Shown here: positions 1 through 6,160 of the stretch, one piece after another | How the letters are laid out: each line of letters starts with the position of its first letter | How positions within the stretch are numbered: the first letter of the stretch is position 1 | Origin: Methanoregula sp. | Lineage (GTDB): Archaea; Halobacteriota; Methanomicrobia; Methanomicrobiales; Methanospirillaceae | Direction of reading: 5' to 3' | DNA: 10,864 nt | NCBI GenBank assembly: GCA_013331015.1 | Contig: DUHF01000108.1 | Location: forward strand, 1-10,864 | The notes under the pieces: generated by a model | What the model was told of the DNA's origin: nothing | What the model saw: the letters and a program-made list of their open reading frames with translations, nothing else | The model's database searches: none | Program-made: the position numbers and the translations under genes

Positions 1-59
1 TTCCCATGAAAATTAGCTGAGTGTAATTAACATATAGATCATAAATGATTTCGGCAATT

Positions 60-116
60 CGAATTTTCATCGTTTGGGTGTGAACTCCCGTTCATGTACG
101 TTTCTACAGAGCACAA
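60..116 (+). repeat. Diverged repeat box, copy A
   Basis: This stretch aligns with 297-355 over about 60 bases with a few small gaps. I estimate about three quarters of positions identical by hand alignment. The best-conserved core is CGTTTCTACAGAGC here (99-112) against CGTTTCTACAGGGC in copy B (336-349). The shared left end is TTTTCAT (64-70 here, 300-306 in B), and GAAC (82-85) is also shared. Orientation is arbitrary. The repeat does not encode a shared peptide, because gaps break the frame. Confidence 0.6.
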
Positions 117-225
117 TTTTTGTTTTTTATGAAATGCCTCTCCAGAGTTCATCCGTCCAGAGAGGGCCGCATGGAGGCCATAAGGGGCACTATCGCTTCC
201 GAAAACCCTGAACCATTGCGTGACG

Positions 226-247
226 ATGGGGGCCTTGCCGCCCCCAT
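226..247. other. GC-rich hairpin 1
   Basis: Perfect 8-bp stem: ATGGGGGC (226-233) pairs with GCCCCCAT (240-247) around a 6-nt loop (CTTGCC). No T-run follows directly on the plus strand, so it is not an obvious terminator. Its arms share GGGGGC/GCCCCC with the hairpin at 423-439. Confidence 0.65.
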
Positions 248-296
248 AAGGAGTGCAAGGATACGGGCGAGGACGGTTGTGTTAAAATTTTGTATC

Positions 297-355
297 CGAT
301 TTTCATGCTTTTGAGTTTGAACCTGCGGTTATGCTCGTTTCTACAGGGCTCACAA
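297..355 (+). repeat. Diverged repeat box, copy B
   Basis: Second copy of the box at 60-116, offset by about 237 bases. Both copies are followed by GC-rich inverted repeats and then a GGGGGC...GCCCCC hairpin ending in CCCCCAT: 226-247 after A and 423-439 after B. The repeated unit may therefore be about 140-190 bases long, with only the box and hairpin conserved. It could be a diverged dispersed intergenic repeat or a structured RNA; the window alone cannot separate these. Confidence 0.6.
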
Positions 356-368
356 AAGAGAAATCTGG

Positions 369-402
369 GCCGCCGCACAGGCGCTCTCTTATAGTCGGCG
401 GC
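369..402. other. GC-rich long-loop hairpin
   Basis: Perfect 7-bp inverted repeat: GCCGCCG (369-375) and CGGCGGC (396-402) with a 20-nt loop. It sits between repeat box B and the GGGGGC hairpin. Its function is unknown; it may be part of the same structured element. Confidence 0.45.
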
Positions 403-422
403 AGGCATCTTAAAAGGGGTAT

Positions 423-439
423 TGGGGGCAGTGCCCCCA
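423..439 (-). terminator. GC-rich hairpin 2, possible terminator
   Basis: A 7-bp stem TGGGGGC (423-429) / GCCCCCA (433-439) with a 3-nt loop. Read on the minus strand it lies about 50 bases beyond the stop codon of the cysteine-repeat lipoprotein gene and is followed, 7 bases on, by TTTT (412-415). This would fit a weak terminator for that gene. The near-identical hairpin at 226-247 has no upstream gene, so a role as part of the repeat unit is equally possible. Confidence 0.35.
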
Positions 440-488
440 TCATCACCTATGAGGTTTCACCAGAGCCCTTTTTGTCGTACCATCTGCA

Positions 489-1214
489 CTATGCACAGTC
501 ACCGGCACAGCAGGCAGTCGTGTCATCGGTTGTAACAAGGCTCCCGGTGCAGGTCTGGGGTGCAACACAGATATTCCCGCCGAATTCCGAACAGGTCTTG
601 CCCGGAATAACAACCGGCGCCACGCTTGTGGGTGCTGCAGTTGCCGAGGCTATCATCGTGCAGGTCCCGGCACAACACCGGGATGAATCTGAAGATTCCA
701 CCAGGCTGCCCGAACAGGTCTCGTCAGATAGACAGATATGGCCGCCAAAAGTTGCACAGTCCATCGGCACGTGGGCCTCCGGGGTCTGTACGGGTTCGGT
801 CGCGCCGGGCGTTGGTCCGGAAGTTGGCGGCGGAATGTAGTCGGGGGGCACAGCGGTCACGGTCGTAGTTGCCGTTATTGCCGTTGGTTTTGTTGTTGTT
901 GCAGCTGTTGTTGTTGCCGGTGCCTTTGTTCCAGTCGGGACAACACATTTTCCTTCGCAGCACCGCGATGAATCGGACGACCTGACCATCGTCCCGTCAC
1001 ATACCTGCCCGGACGGACAGACCGTGCCACCGTAGGCTTCGCAGCTCTGCGGGACTTCTTTTGCTGGCGTTTGTTCAGGGATCGTGTCAGTACCCGGGGA
1101 TGCGGTTGGAGCCGGGGGGGTCGCAGGCTGGAAAATGGTGCAGCCGGTGATGAGAACACAGGCGATAACGATGATCGCACAGGCTCCCATACCCCACTGG
1201 ATGTTTTGTTTCAT
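489..1214 (-). CDS. Lipoprotein with three six-cysteine repeats
   Basis: 241 residues, predicted to be exported and lipid-anchored on the cell surface. The N-terminus is a short charged stretch, a hydrophobic helix (about 9-24) and a lipobox LITGC with the acceptor Cys25. Three modules follow, at about 58-90, 153-185 and 208-240. Each has exactly C-x7-C-x5-C-x12-CC-x3-C, with GG two residues before the second cysteine and a D-[ST]-[ST] motif before the CC pair. Six cysteines per module suggest three disulfides in a small knottin-like fold (inference). Modules are linked by Thr/Pro/Ala-rich spacers, the longest about 91-150, probably glycosylated. The ATG at 1214 is preceded by GGAGAT (1223-1228, minus strand) at 8 nt, which supports this start. 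I do not recognise a named family. Its role, perhaps binding or adhesion, is unknown. It is divergent from the secreted protein at 1362. Confidence 0.85.
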   Translation of the reverse strand: MKQNIQWGMGACAIIVIACVLITGCTIFQPATPPAPTASPGTDTIPEQTPAKEVPQSCEAYGGTVCPSGQVCDGTMVRSSDSSRCCEGKCVVPTGTKAPATTTAATTTKPTAITATTTVTAVPPDYIPPPTSGPTPGATEPVQTPEAHVPMDCATFGGHICLSDETCSGSLVESSDSSRCCAGTCTMIASATAAPTSVAPVVIPGKTCSEFGGNICVAPQTCTGSLVTTDDTTACCAGDCA

Positions 1215-1248
1215 GGTCTTTTATCTCCAGATATTCTATCTAACCGTA

Positions 1249-1258
1249 CGTTTATACG
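1249..1258 (-). promoter_or_regulatory. TATA-like box for the lipoprotein gene
   Basis: On the minus strand the sequence reads CGTATAAACG, centred about 40 bases before the ATG at 1214. A start site about 25 bases downstream would fall near 1228-1230, leaving a short leader that just includes the GGAGAT ribosome binding site. The box sits within an imperfect dyad CGTA-N6-TACG (1246-1259), which might be an operator. No transcription factor B element was identified with confidence. Confidence 0.4.
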
Positions 1259-1324
1259 TTTTCTGCATTGTAACGAGAAGCGACCAGCCCTTTTTTGTGA
1301 AGACAGGGCAGGTAACCGGGATAT

Positions 1325-1334
1325 TGCATAAATA
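1325..1334 (+). promoter_or_regulatory. TATA-like box for the 1362 gene
   Basis: GCATAAATAG lies about 32 bases before the ATG at 1362. With archaeal spacing, transcription would start around 1355-1358, giving a nearly leaderless mRNA. This fits the lack of any Shine-Dalgarno match in the bases just before this ATG. A second AT-rich match (ATATAAG, 1351-1357) is too close to the start codon to serve unless translation begins further in. Confidence 0.4.
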
Positions 1335-1361
1335 GCGCAAGACCGGATACATATAAGTACC

Positions 1362-2084
1362 ATGGATCGGGTTAACCTGCAGCTGGTTACCGGTATCTTC
1401 TGCCTCCTCCTTATCGGCAGTGCGATAAGTGTCCTGTCTCCGGCAAGCGCAGAAGGCAACTTTCTCACTTCCCTGTTCTCCAATACCACCGGCAATGAGA
1501 CCATCAGCACCCCTGCCCCCGAAAAGAACGTAACGGTGACCACCAAAGCCACCACCGCGGTCCCAAAAACCACGGCAAAAAAGACGGTCGCTCCCACGCC
1601 GACAAAGGATTCCTACGTCCAGATCATCACTCCCTCACCGGTGGTCACTACCCCGCGCGCCTACATCCAGCCCAATCTCGTTGTACGGTCCGATGAAGGA
1701 TACAGCACCTTATATTCGCTCAAGAATGTGCAGGCAAAAGAGCAGATGTCCAGGGTGGTTATCAGCGCCGTCAACCCCCCGCTTCTCGTGGACTTTCATT
1801 TTATTCCGGACAATATCTCGGACATCAAGCCCATCGATTACAAGATGGGGAAGACCATGTATCACCTCAACGTATCCATTGATCGGCCATACGAGCAATC
1901 GTGGTTTGAACTCAAGGTGATCAACAATGAGACCGGAGATCTCCTCGCACAGGAAGGGGTGGGCAGGACCTACGGCCTGCAGTACGACCGGCAGTTTATC
2001 GTGCCCAATACCGGTAAGATCGCCTTCGACCTCGCCGGGCAGTATGGGAACATCACCCTCAGCATCAAGATGAAGAAACCCTGA
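1362..2084 (+). CDS. Secreted Thr-rich surface protein, unknown family
   Basis: 240 residues. The N-terminus has a classical signal peptide: hydrophobic core about 8-25 and a likely cleavage after Ala-Ser-Ala (28-30). A low-complexity Thr/Pro/Lys linker follows (about 48-100). The C-terminal domain (about 103-240) alternates polar and hydrophobic residues, as expected for a beta-sandwich. There are seven N-x-S/T sequons (Asn 41, 45, 56, 151, 170, 189, 230), which fits a glycosylated extracellular protein. No C-terminal membrane anchor is present. The cysteine count is minimal, unlike its divergent neighbour, although both use Thr-rich spacers. I recognise no domain; conserved hypothetical proteins of this layout occur in methanogens (general knowledge, not searched). 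The start is supported by the signal peptide rather than by a ribosome binding site. Confidence 0.82.
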   Translation: MDRVNLQLVTGIFCLLLIGSAISVLSPASAEGNFLTSLFSNTTGNETISTPAPEKNVTVTTKATTAVPKTTAKKTVAPTPTKDSYVQIITPSPVVTTPRAYIQPNLVVRSDEGYSTLYSLKNVQAKEQMSRVVISAVNPPLLVDFHFIPDNISDIKPIDYKMGKTMYHLNVSIDRPYEQSWFELKVINNETGDLLAQEGVGRTYGLQYDRQFIVPNTGKIAFDLAGQYGNITLSIKMKKP

Positions 2085-2130
2085 TCGCCCACAGGCACAA
2101 TCCCGGTCTTTTGGGGGCTTGGGAGGACTG

Positions 2131-2162
2131 CTGGTTCCCCTGGGGGGACAGGTAATTTTTTT
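2131..2162 (+). terminator. Hairpin plus T-run terminator
   Basis: About 47 bases after the stop of the secreted protein gene, CTG (2131-2133) and TCCCC (2136-2140) can pair with GGGGA (2144-2148) and CAG (2149-2151) around a 3-nt loop, leaving a 2-nt bulge. Seven T residues follow at 2156-2162. T-runs alone can terminate archaeal RNA polymerase, so this is a good candidate end for the 1362-2084 transcript. Confidence 0.55.
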
Positions 2163-2172
2163 CACGCAGCAT

Positions 2173-2193
2173 AACCGGCTTTTCCTGCCGGTT
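2173..2193. other. Perfect 7-bp hairpin before the operon
   Basis: AACCGGC (2173-2179) pairs perfectly with GCCGGTT (2187-2193) around a pyrimidine-rich 7-nt loop. It lies about 53 bases before the first operon gene and has no T-run after it. It could be a leader structure, an operator-like dyad, or a second part of the termination zone. Confidence 0.4.
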
Positions 2194-2246
2194 CAGGGAG
2201 AAGAAAACTACGTATAGCCCGGCTGTCATACTCCTATACGAATCAG

Positions 2247-2507
2247 ATGAAAAAGAAGGTGCTTGCGGCAATCGTTTTGTTCATCTGGCTTATTATCATC
2301 AGCACCTTTATGCTGCTTGCCTTTCGCATCGACCTTGAAATCTTCTTTGTCCTCTGGCTTATCGGGGTTCTCGTGGTCGTTGAACTCATGGACACCCGGT
2401 TCTCCCTGCCTCCCTATATCAGGAATATCAAATATGTAACCGCAGCAGGCATTTTGATTTTCGGGGGGATCGTGACGATGAAAGTGATGGAGATCCTCGC
2501 AAAATGA
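2247..2507 (+). CDS. Small three-helix membrane protein
   Basis: 86 residues, nearly all membrane. A lysine-rich start (KKK at 2-4) leads into helices at about 5-25, 31-48 and 62-80. By the positive-inside rule the N-terminus is cytoplasmic. The short loop after helix 2 (about 49-61) carries charged residues and a PPY turn. No catalytic motif or known domain is visible. It is the first gene of the operon, and its stop shares an ATGA with the start of the 598-aa protein, so the two are probably translationally coupled. Archaeal MoxR clusters often contain a small membrane protein of this sort; a structural or assembly role is inferred only from position. No clear ribosome binding site precedes the ATG. 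Confidence 0.75.
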   Translation: MKKKVLAAIVLFIWLIIISTFMLLAFRIDLEIFFVLWLIGVLVVVELMDTRFSLPPYIRNIKYVTAAGILIFGGIVTMKVMEILAK

Positions 2508-4300
2508 AGTCCGGCGTCCGGTACGGAGTCCTTGCCCTGCTGGTGCTTGCGGCTCTTGCAGTACTTGCAATTTCCCTCTCCGGCCCGCTCCTTTATTCCC
2601 TTGATACAGATCGCTTCCCCTCCCAGCATCACGTCAACACCAATGCCCTCAAAGCCCAGGAACTCAACAGCACAACCGATGTGCTGCCGTTGATGCAGGA
2701 CCTCCTCGATTATTCCGGCCCGATCGTCCTGAACATACGCGCCGGCGATGTCGAGGGGGCAAAACGGGATCTTGAAGCATTTGCCAAGACACGACGGTCG
2801 TTTGACAACCTTGTCCTGAAACTGGATATGACCGAGAGTGAGATCAAGGAGTTTTCTGAGAGCCAGAAGAACCAGGAGAAGATCCTCTCGGAGTTGCTCA
2901 ACACCTCCGTCACGCTCGACCAGCTTGCAAGCCTTGAGATCCAGTACCGGAACGAGAACAACCCGACCATGCTCAGCACGATCCGGTTGCAGGGCGATGC
3001 GCTCAAAACAAAGATCAACAGCCTCTCCGAACAGTACAATACCGAAGCGCAGACATCGGTCACCATCGGAAAAGAGACGGGTCTTGACACCAGCAGCGGG
3101 GAGGAGAGCATCCGGGAGTTCCGGGAATACGCCGTGGAGGTCAGCAGCACAAAACCGCGGCAGCAGCTGGAGGATATCCCGATCCGCCGCTCCTCCCAGC
3201 TCTCCCTGCTCATCTACCCGGATTCAGTCCGGTACGGCGATACAATCCGGTGTTTCGGGTACTTTTTCTCCCAGTACGGGTACCGGATAGCAAGCACCCC
3301 GGATAAGCCGGTTACGCTGTATCTCGATGAGACCGCTATCGGCAAGGTTACGACCGATACGACCGGGAGTTATACCCTGGAATTCCCCCTCGGCCGGGTG
3401 ACACCGGGGACCCACATCCTGCATGCAGAGTCCGGCACTACCCGTTCCGACCAGCGCATCCTGACCGTTATCCCCATTGATTCGGTCACGGCCCTGAAGG
3501 TCACGACATCAAAGGTTCCCGGCAATGTGACCTGTACCGGCACGGTGACCTCCGGTAAACCGGTCAGGCATGCCCCGGTCGAACTGGTCCTGGACGGGAA
3601 AAAGGTAAAAATGGCAACAACCGGATCAGCCGGCGAGTTTAAAGAGACCATCACCCTTCCGGCGGGCGTGCACACGGTGCAGGCGCGGTTCACCGGCACC
3701 GGCTATCCCGTCAACCCCTCGGAGAGCGAAGTGCAGACCGTCATCGTCCCACCTGCCGCTATCTCCACCGTCATTTACATCGACAACAGCATCTTCGTGC
3801 TGGTCATCGTCTTCATCGTCCTTGGCCTCTCCGGTGCTGGCGCTCTCTGGTATTCCCGTCGGGCCCCGGCCGGAGCCGCTCCTCCAGCAGCCGGTCCTGC
3901 GGGAACCCAGGCGCCTGAACCGGAGGAAGATGAGGGGGCGCTGCCTGACCTCCATGGACCGGCCTTGCCGGCAGGTGCGGGTGCGGCAGCGGAGAGCGCT
4001 CTTGCCGAACGGTATGCGGCAATCCTTACCGTGGAGGGGCTTGATGCAGCGTGCCATACGGCATACAGCGACCTTGCCTCCCGCCTTGCCCGCGACCACC
4101 GGATAGCCCGGCACCGCGTGCTGACCCCGCGGGAGATGGCACAGTCCTGCAAAAAACGCCCGTACTGCAGTGCGTTCTCCCGGCTCGTCTCGGCCTACGA
4201 GCGCATCCGGTACGGGGGTTGCGACACGGAACCTATCAGGGAAGAGTTCGAGGCATCCATGGAGCGCACCGATGCGCGTATGCGGGGTGAGGAACATTAG
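2504..4300 (+). CDS. Membrane protein: coiled coil, Ig-like domains, DUF4129 tail
   Basis: 598 residues. A membrane anchor or signal (about 8-31) is followed by a charged, helical, probably coiled-coil region (about 81-195). Two beta-rich Ig-like domains come next (about 233-323 and 327-415), with patterns such as Y-G-D-T, D-T-T-G-S-Y and A-P-V-x-L-x-L-D-G typical of extracellular Ig/carboxypeptidase-regulatory-like folds. A second helix (about 430-450) then leads to an Ala/Pro/Glu linker and a cytoplasmic domain (about 500-575). That domain resembles the C-terminal DUF4129 module: helical, with T-P-R-E at 541-544 and the closing A-Y-E-R-I-R-Y-G at 564-571. DUF4129 often sits at the end of transglutaminase-like proteins in MoxR/DUF58 clusters, but no transglutaminase core is present here. 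The predicted topology puts the coil and Ig domains outside and DUF4129 inside, beside MoxR. GGAGATC (2489-2495) precedes the ATG by 8 nt. Confidence 0.85.
   Translation: MKSGVRYGVLALLVLAALAVLAISLSGPLLYSLDTDRFPSQHHVNTNALKAQELNSTTDVLPLMQDLLDYSGPIVLNIRAGDVEGAKRDLEAFAKTRRSFDNLVLKLDMTESEIKEFSESQKNQEKILSELLNTSVTLDQLASLEIQYRNENNPTMLSTIRLQGDALKTKINSLSEQYNTEAQTSVTIGKETGLDTSSGEESIREFREYAVEVSSTKPRQQLEDIPIRRSSQLSLLIYPDSVRYGDTIRCFGYFFSQYGYRIASTPDKPVTLYLDETAIGKVTTDTTGSYTLEFPLGRVTPGTHILHAESGTTRSDQRILTVIPIDSVTALKVTTSKVPGNVTCTGTVTSGKPVRHAPVELVLDGKKVKMATTGSAGEFKETITLPAGVHTVQARFTGTGYPVNPSESEVQTVIVPPAAISTVIYIDNSIFVLVIVFIVLGLSGAGALWYSRRAPAGAAPPAAGPAGTQAPEPEEDEGALPDLHGPALPAGAGAAAESALAERYAAILTVEGLDAACHTAYSDLASRLARDHRIARHRVLTPREMAQSCKKRPYCSAFSRLVSAYERIRYGGCDTEPIREEFEASMERTDARMRGEEH
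4261..4264 (+). promoter_or_regulatory. Ribosome binding site deciding the 4272 start
   Basis: GGAG ends 7 nt before the ATG at 4272, inside the end of the upstream gene. No comparable match precedes the GTG at 4287 that lies in the same frame, and the open frame's upstream limit (4170) would add residues unlike a signal anchor. This favours the 300-residue form. Confidence 0.5.
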
Positions 4301-5174
4301 ATACGCCTTTGCTGCAGCCGGGCTCGTCCTCCTCATATCCGCCCTTATCCTGACCGCCCACCTCTCCACGAACAATCTGGAGTTCTCGCAGTACAACACC
4401 AACTGGAACGGTACTTCGCAGTTCTTCTCCGGACTTGACCGCCACCATACCGTCATGGTTACTAAAAGCACCCAGCTTGAACCGTACCGCGGTGAGGCAC
4501 TCCTGCTCATCCTTGCACCGTACCGCATGCCGGACGATGAGGAGATCACGGCATACCAGAAGTTCCTGGACAAGGGCAACACCCTTCTGCTTGCAGATGA
4601 TTTCGGGACAGGCAGTGCGATCTTAAAGCAGATCGGGAGCCGGATCACCATCACCCGCGGGAACCTCTCGAGTGTCGACCGGCAGTATGCCGACCCGTAC
4701 ACCGTCGTTGTGTACAGGAGAGGTAACAGCACCCTCTTTTCCCACTGCAACACGCTCATAACCAACCGCCCGGCCGCGGTTGAGGGTGGCGATGCCGTGA
4801 TGACAACCTCGGTGCTGAGCTGGGTGGACCTTGACGGGGACCGCAGGCTCCGTGCCCCGGAAGCGATGGGACAGTACACCGTTATCGCACAGGAGGATAT
4901 CAGCCGGGGCAGGATCATCGTTATATCGGACCCCAGTATCTTCATCAACACGATGCTCGAACCCGACCAGCCGGGAGACAACCTCGCGTGCATACAGGAT
5001 CTGATCCGCTCCAACCGGACCGTGCTTGTCGACCAGATGAACTCCCGGACACGGGATACTGAAGGCATGAGCGAAATACTTCATCTGATAAGAACAACAA
5101 TACCTGTTAACGTCCTCTTCCTCACCCTGCTGGTGCTTGCTGTTGCCGTGGTATGGAGAAGGAAGATGGTATAA
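4272..5174 (+). CDS. DUF4350 domain protein
   Basis: 300 residues with helices near both ends (about 11-30 and 275-295) and a soluble domain between. The domain has DUF4350 features: an N-terminal segment ending in Thr-Ser-Gln-Phe-Phe, a strand L-L-L-I-L-A-P (77-83), an acidic loop and helix, then G-N-T-L-L-L-A-D-D (102-110), and later G-R-I-I-V-I-S-D-P-S-I-F-I-N (213-226). DUF4350 has a flavodoxin/glutamine-amidotransferase-like fold without obvious catalytic residues. The soluble part is probably extracellular, with five or six N-glycosylation sequons such as N46 and N131. I chose the ATG at 4272 because GGAG (4261-4264) lies 7 nt upstream; this overlaps the previous gene by 29 bases. GTG at 4287 is an alternative. 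Its position between the DUF4129 and MoxR genes is typical of these operons. Confidence 0.85.
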   Translation: MRVCGVRNIRYAFAAAGLVLLISALILTAHLSTNNLEFSQYNTNWNGTSQFFSGLDRHHTVMVTKSTQLEPYRGEALLLILAPYRMPDDEEITAYQKFLDKGNTLLLADDFGTGSAILKQIGSRITITRGNLSSVDRQYADPYTVVVYRRGNSTLFSHCNTLITNRPAAVEGGDAVMTTSVLSWVDLDGDRRLRAPEAMGQYTVIAQEDISRGRIIVISDPSIFINTMLEPDQPGDNLACIQDLIRSNRTVLVDQMNSRTRDTEGMSEILHLIRTTIPVNVLFLTLLVLAVAVVWRRKMV

Positions 5175-5178
5175 GGTG
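5173..5178 (+). promoter_or_regulatory. Ribosome binding site of the MoxR gene
   Basis: AAGGTG overlaps the stop codon of the DUF4350 gene (5172-5174) and lies 4 nt before the ATG at 5183. It supports this start over the in-frame ATG at 5153, which lies inside the upstream gene and has no good site before it. Confidence 0.5.
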
Positions 5179-5182
5179 CCCC

Positions 5183-6157
5183 ATGGACCCTGAAGTGCAG
5201 ACAAAAGAGATTGCCGAACTCTCTGAGACCTACCGTGCAATCAACCGGAAACTGGCAGAATTTGTTGTCGGCAACATGCAGCTCATCGACCTGATCATGA
5301 TCGCCATGCTCGCCGAAGGGCATATCCTCATCGAAGGGGTGCCGGGCACGGCAAAGACCACGATCGCAAAGTCCATGGCCGTAATCGCGGGCTGCAGTTT
5401 CAACCGTATCCAGGGCGCAATCGATCTGCAACCGGCAGATATGATTGGCGTGCGCATCTACAACCAGGAGAAGAAAGAGTTCATCTTGAACAAGGGGCCG
5501 GTCTTCACCAACATCCTTCTTGCCGACGAGATCAATCGCGTGAACCCGAAATCCCAGAGCGCGTTTATCGAAGCCATGAGCGAGCGGCAGGCAACCATTG
5601 ACGGGACGACCCTTGCACTTCCCTCTCCCTTCTTTGTCATTGCAACCCAGAACCCGTACGAGTTCGAGGGGACATTCCCCTTGATCGAGGCGCAGCGCGA
5701 CCGGTTCATGTTCAACATCAGTTCGTCGTACCTGAATAACTCCGATGAACTCGATATCATCCGGCGCGCCAGTGCCGGCCGCCTCGACTGGGACCTGTAC
5801 GCAAAGACGCTCTCCCCCCTCCTCTCGCCGGACCTCATCCGCCACCACATCGGGGTTGTCGGCGGGGTCACCATCGGGGAGCCGGTCCTTGCCTACATCC
5901 GTAACCTTGTCATGGCAACCCGCAGCCACCCGGACGTGCAGCTTGGCGCCTCCACCCGGGCATCGATTGCGCTGGTCCGTGGCGGCAAGGGCGTGGCTGC
6001 GCTCGACAACCGGACCTATGTCATCCCCGACGACATCAAGCAGATCACCAAGGCTGTGCTCGCCCACCGGCTCATCCTGACCCGTGAGGCGGAGGTCGAG
6101 GGTCTGAGCCCGGCAGCAGTGCTCGACGATATCCTCTCCAGGGTCGAGGTGCCGTGA
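5183..6157 (+). CDS. MoxR-family AAA+ ATPase
   Basis: 324 residues, the usual size for MoxR proteins. The AAA_3 core contains Walker A G-V-P-G-T-A-K-T (52-59), Walker B I-L-L-A-D-E-I-N-R (111-119, Asp115/Glu116), sensor 1 A-T-Q-N-P (154-158), an arginine-bearing E-A-Q-R-D-R-F segment (169-175), and a sensor 2-like S-T-R-A (257-260) in the helical lid. MoxR proteins are chaperone-like ATPases that mature or insert metal into partner proteins, often VWA proteins; here the likely partners are the DUF58 and DUF4350/DUF4129 membrane proteins. The conserved F-E-G-T-F-P-L is followed by I-E-A-Q-R, where family members usually have P-E-A-Q-L. The protein is cytoplasmic, with no membrane segment. The DUF58 gene starts three bases after the stop. 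The gene symbol is not assigned because moxR names cover several subfamilies. Confidence 0.95.
   Translation: MDPEVQTKEIAELSETYRAINRKLAEFVVGNMQLIDLIMIAMLAEGHILIEGVPGTAKTTIAKSMAVIAGCSFNRIQGAIDLQPADMIGVRIYNQEKKEFILNKGPVFTNILLADEINRVNPKSQSAFIEAMSERQATIDGTTLALPSPFFVIATQNPYEFEGTFPLIEAQRDRFMFNISSSYLNNSDELDIIRRASAGRLDWDLYAKTLSPLLSPDLIRHHIGVVGGVTIGEPVLAYIRNLVMATRSHPDVQLGASTRASIALVRGGKGVAALDNRTYVIPDDIKQITKAVLAHRLILTREAEVEGLSPAAVLDDILSRVEVP
6146..6151 (+). promoter_or_regulatory. Ribosome binding site for a GTG start
   Basis: GAGGTG at the end of the MoxR gene is 9 nt before the GTG at 6161 but 18 nt before the in-frame ATG at 6170. It therefore supports GTG as the start of the DUF58 gene. Confidence 0.5.
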
Positions 6158-6160
6158 CAC

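Larger units (their letters stand above)
1..488. other. Gene-free left region
   Basis: No open frame here looks like a real gene: the short frames on both strands have no ribosome binding site and no domain, and their compositions look like chance. The first 140 bases are clearly AT-richer than the rest. They contain the 10-base palindrome AATTCGAATT (56-65) and a small ATCAT-AA-ATGAT dyad (38-49). The rest holds two diverged copies of a roughly 60-nt box and several GC-rich hairpins, annotated separately. The right end is the 3' flank of the minus-strand lipoprotein gene. Confidence 0.6.

Noticed and set aside
120..314. Short plus-strand frame within the left repeat region
   Set aside because: It has no ribosome binding site or domain, overlaps the hairpin element and repeat B, and the matching region of the second repeat copy does not preserve the frame.
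331..840. Plus-strand open frame of 169 codons
   Set aside because: It runs antisense through the cysteine-repeat lipoprotein, whose regular cysteine spacing and lipobox prove the minus-strand reading.
855..914. GTT-rich triplet tract as a microsatellite or phase-variable repeat
   Set aside because: It is an imperfect run of Thr/Ala codons encoding the linker of the lipoprotein. Triplet changes would keep the frame, so there is no on/off switch, and the units are too mixed to be a true tandem repeat.
3626..5068. Long minus-strand open frame of 480 codons
   Set aside because: It is antisense to the DUF4129 and DUF4350 genes, has a Ser/Arg-rich composition typical of a shadow frame, and lacks a ribosome binding site or any domain.
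5153..5182. Earlier ATG start for MoxR
   Set aside because: It lies inside the DUF4350 gene without a ribosome binding site; the ATG at 5183 has AAGGTG just upstream and gives the usual N-terminus.
5081..6160. Minus-strand open frame of 359 codons opposite MoxR
   Set aside because: The plus strand carries unmistakable AAA+ motifs; the antisense product is His/Asp/Arg-rich with no recognisable pattern.
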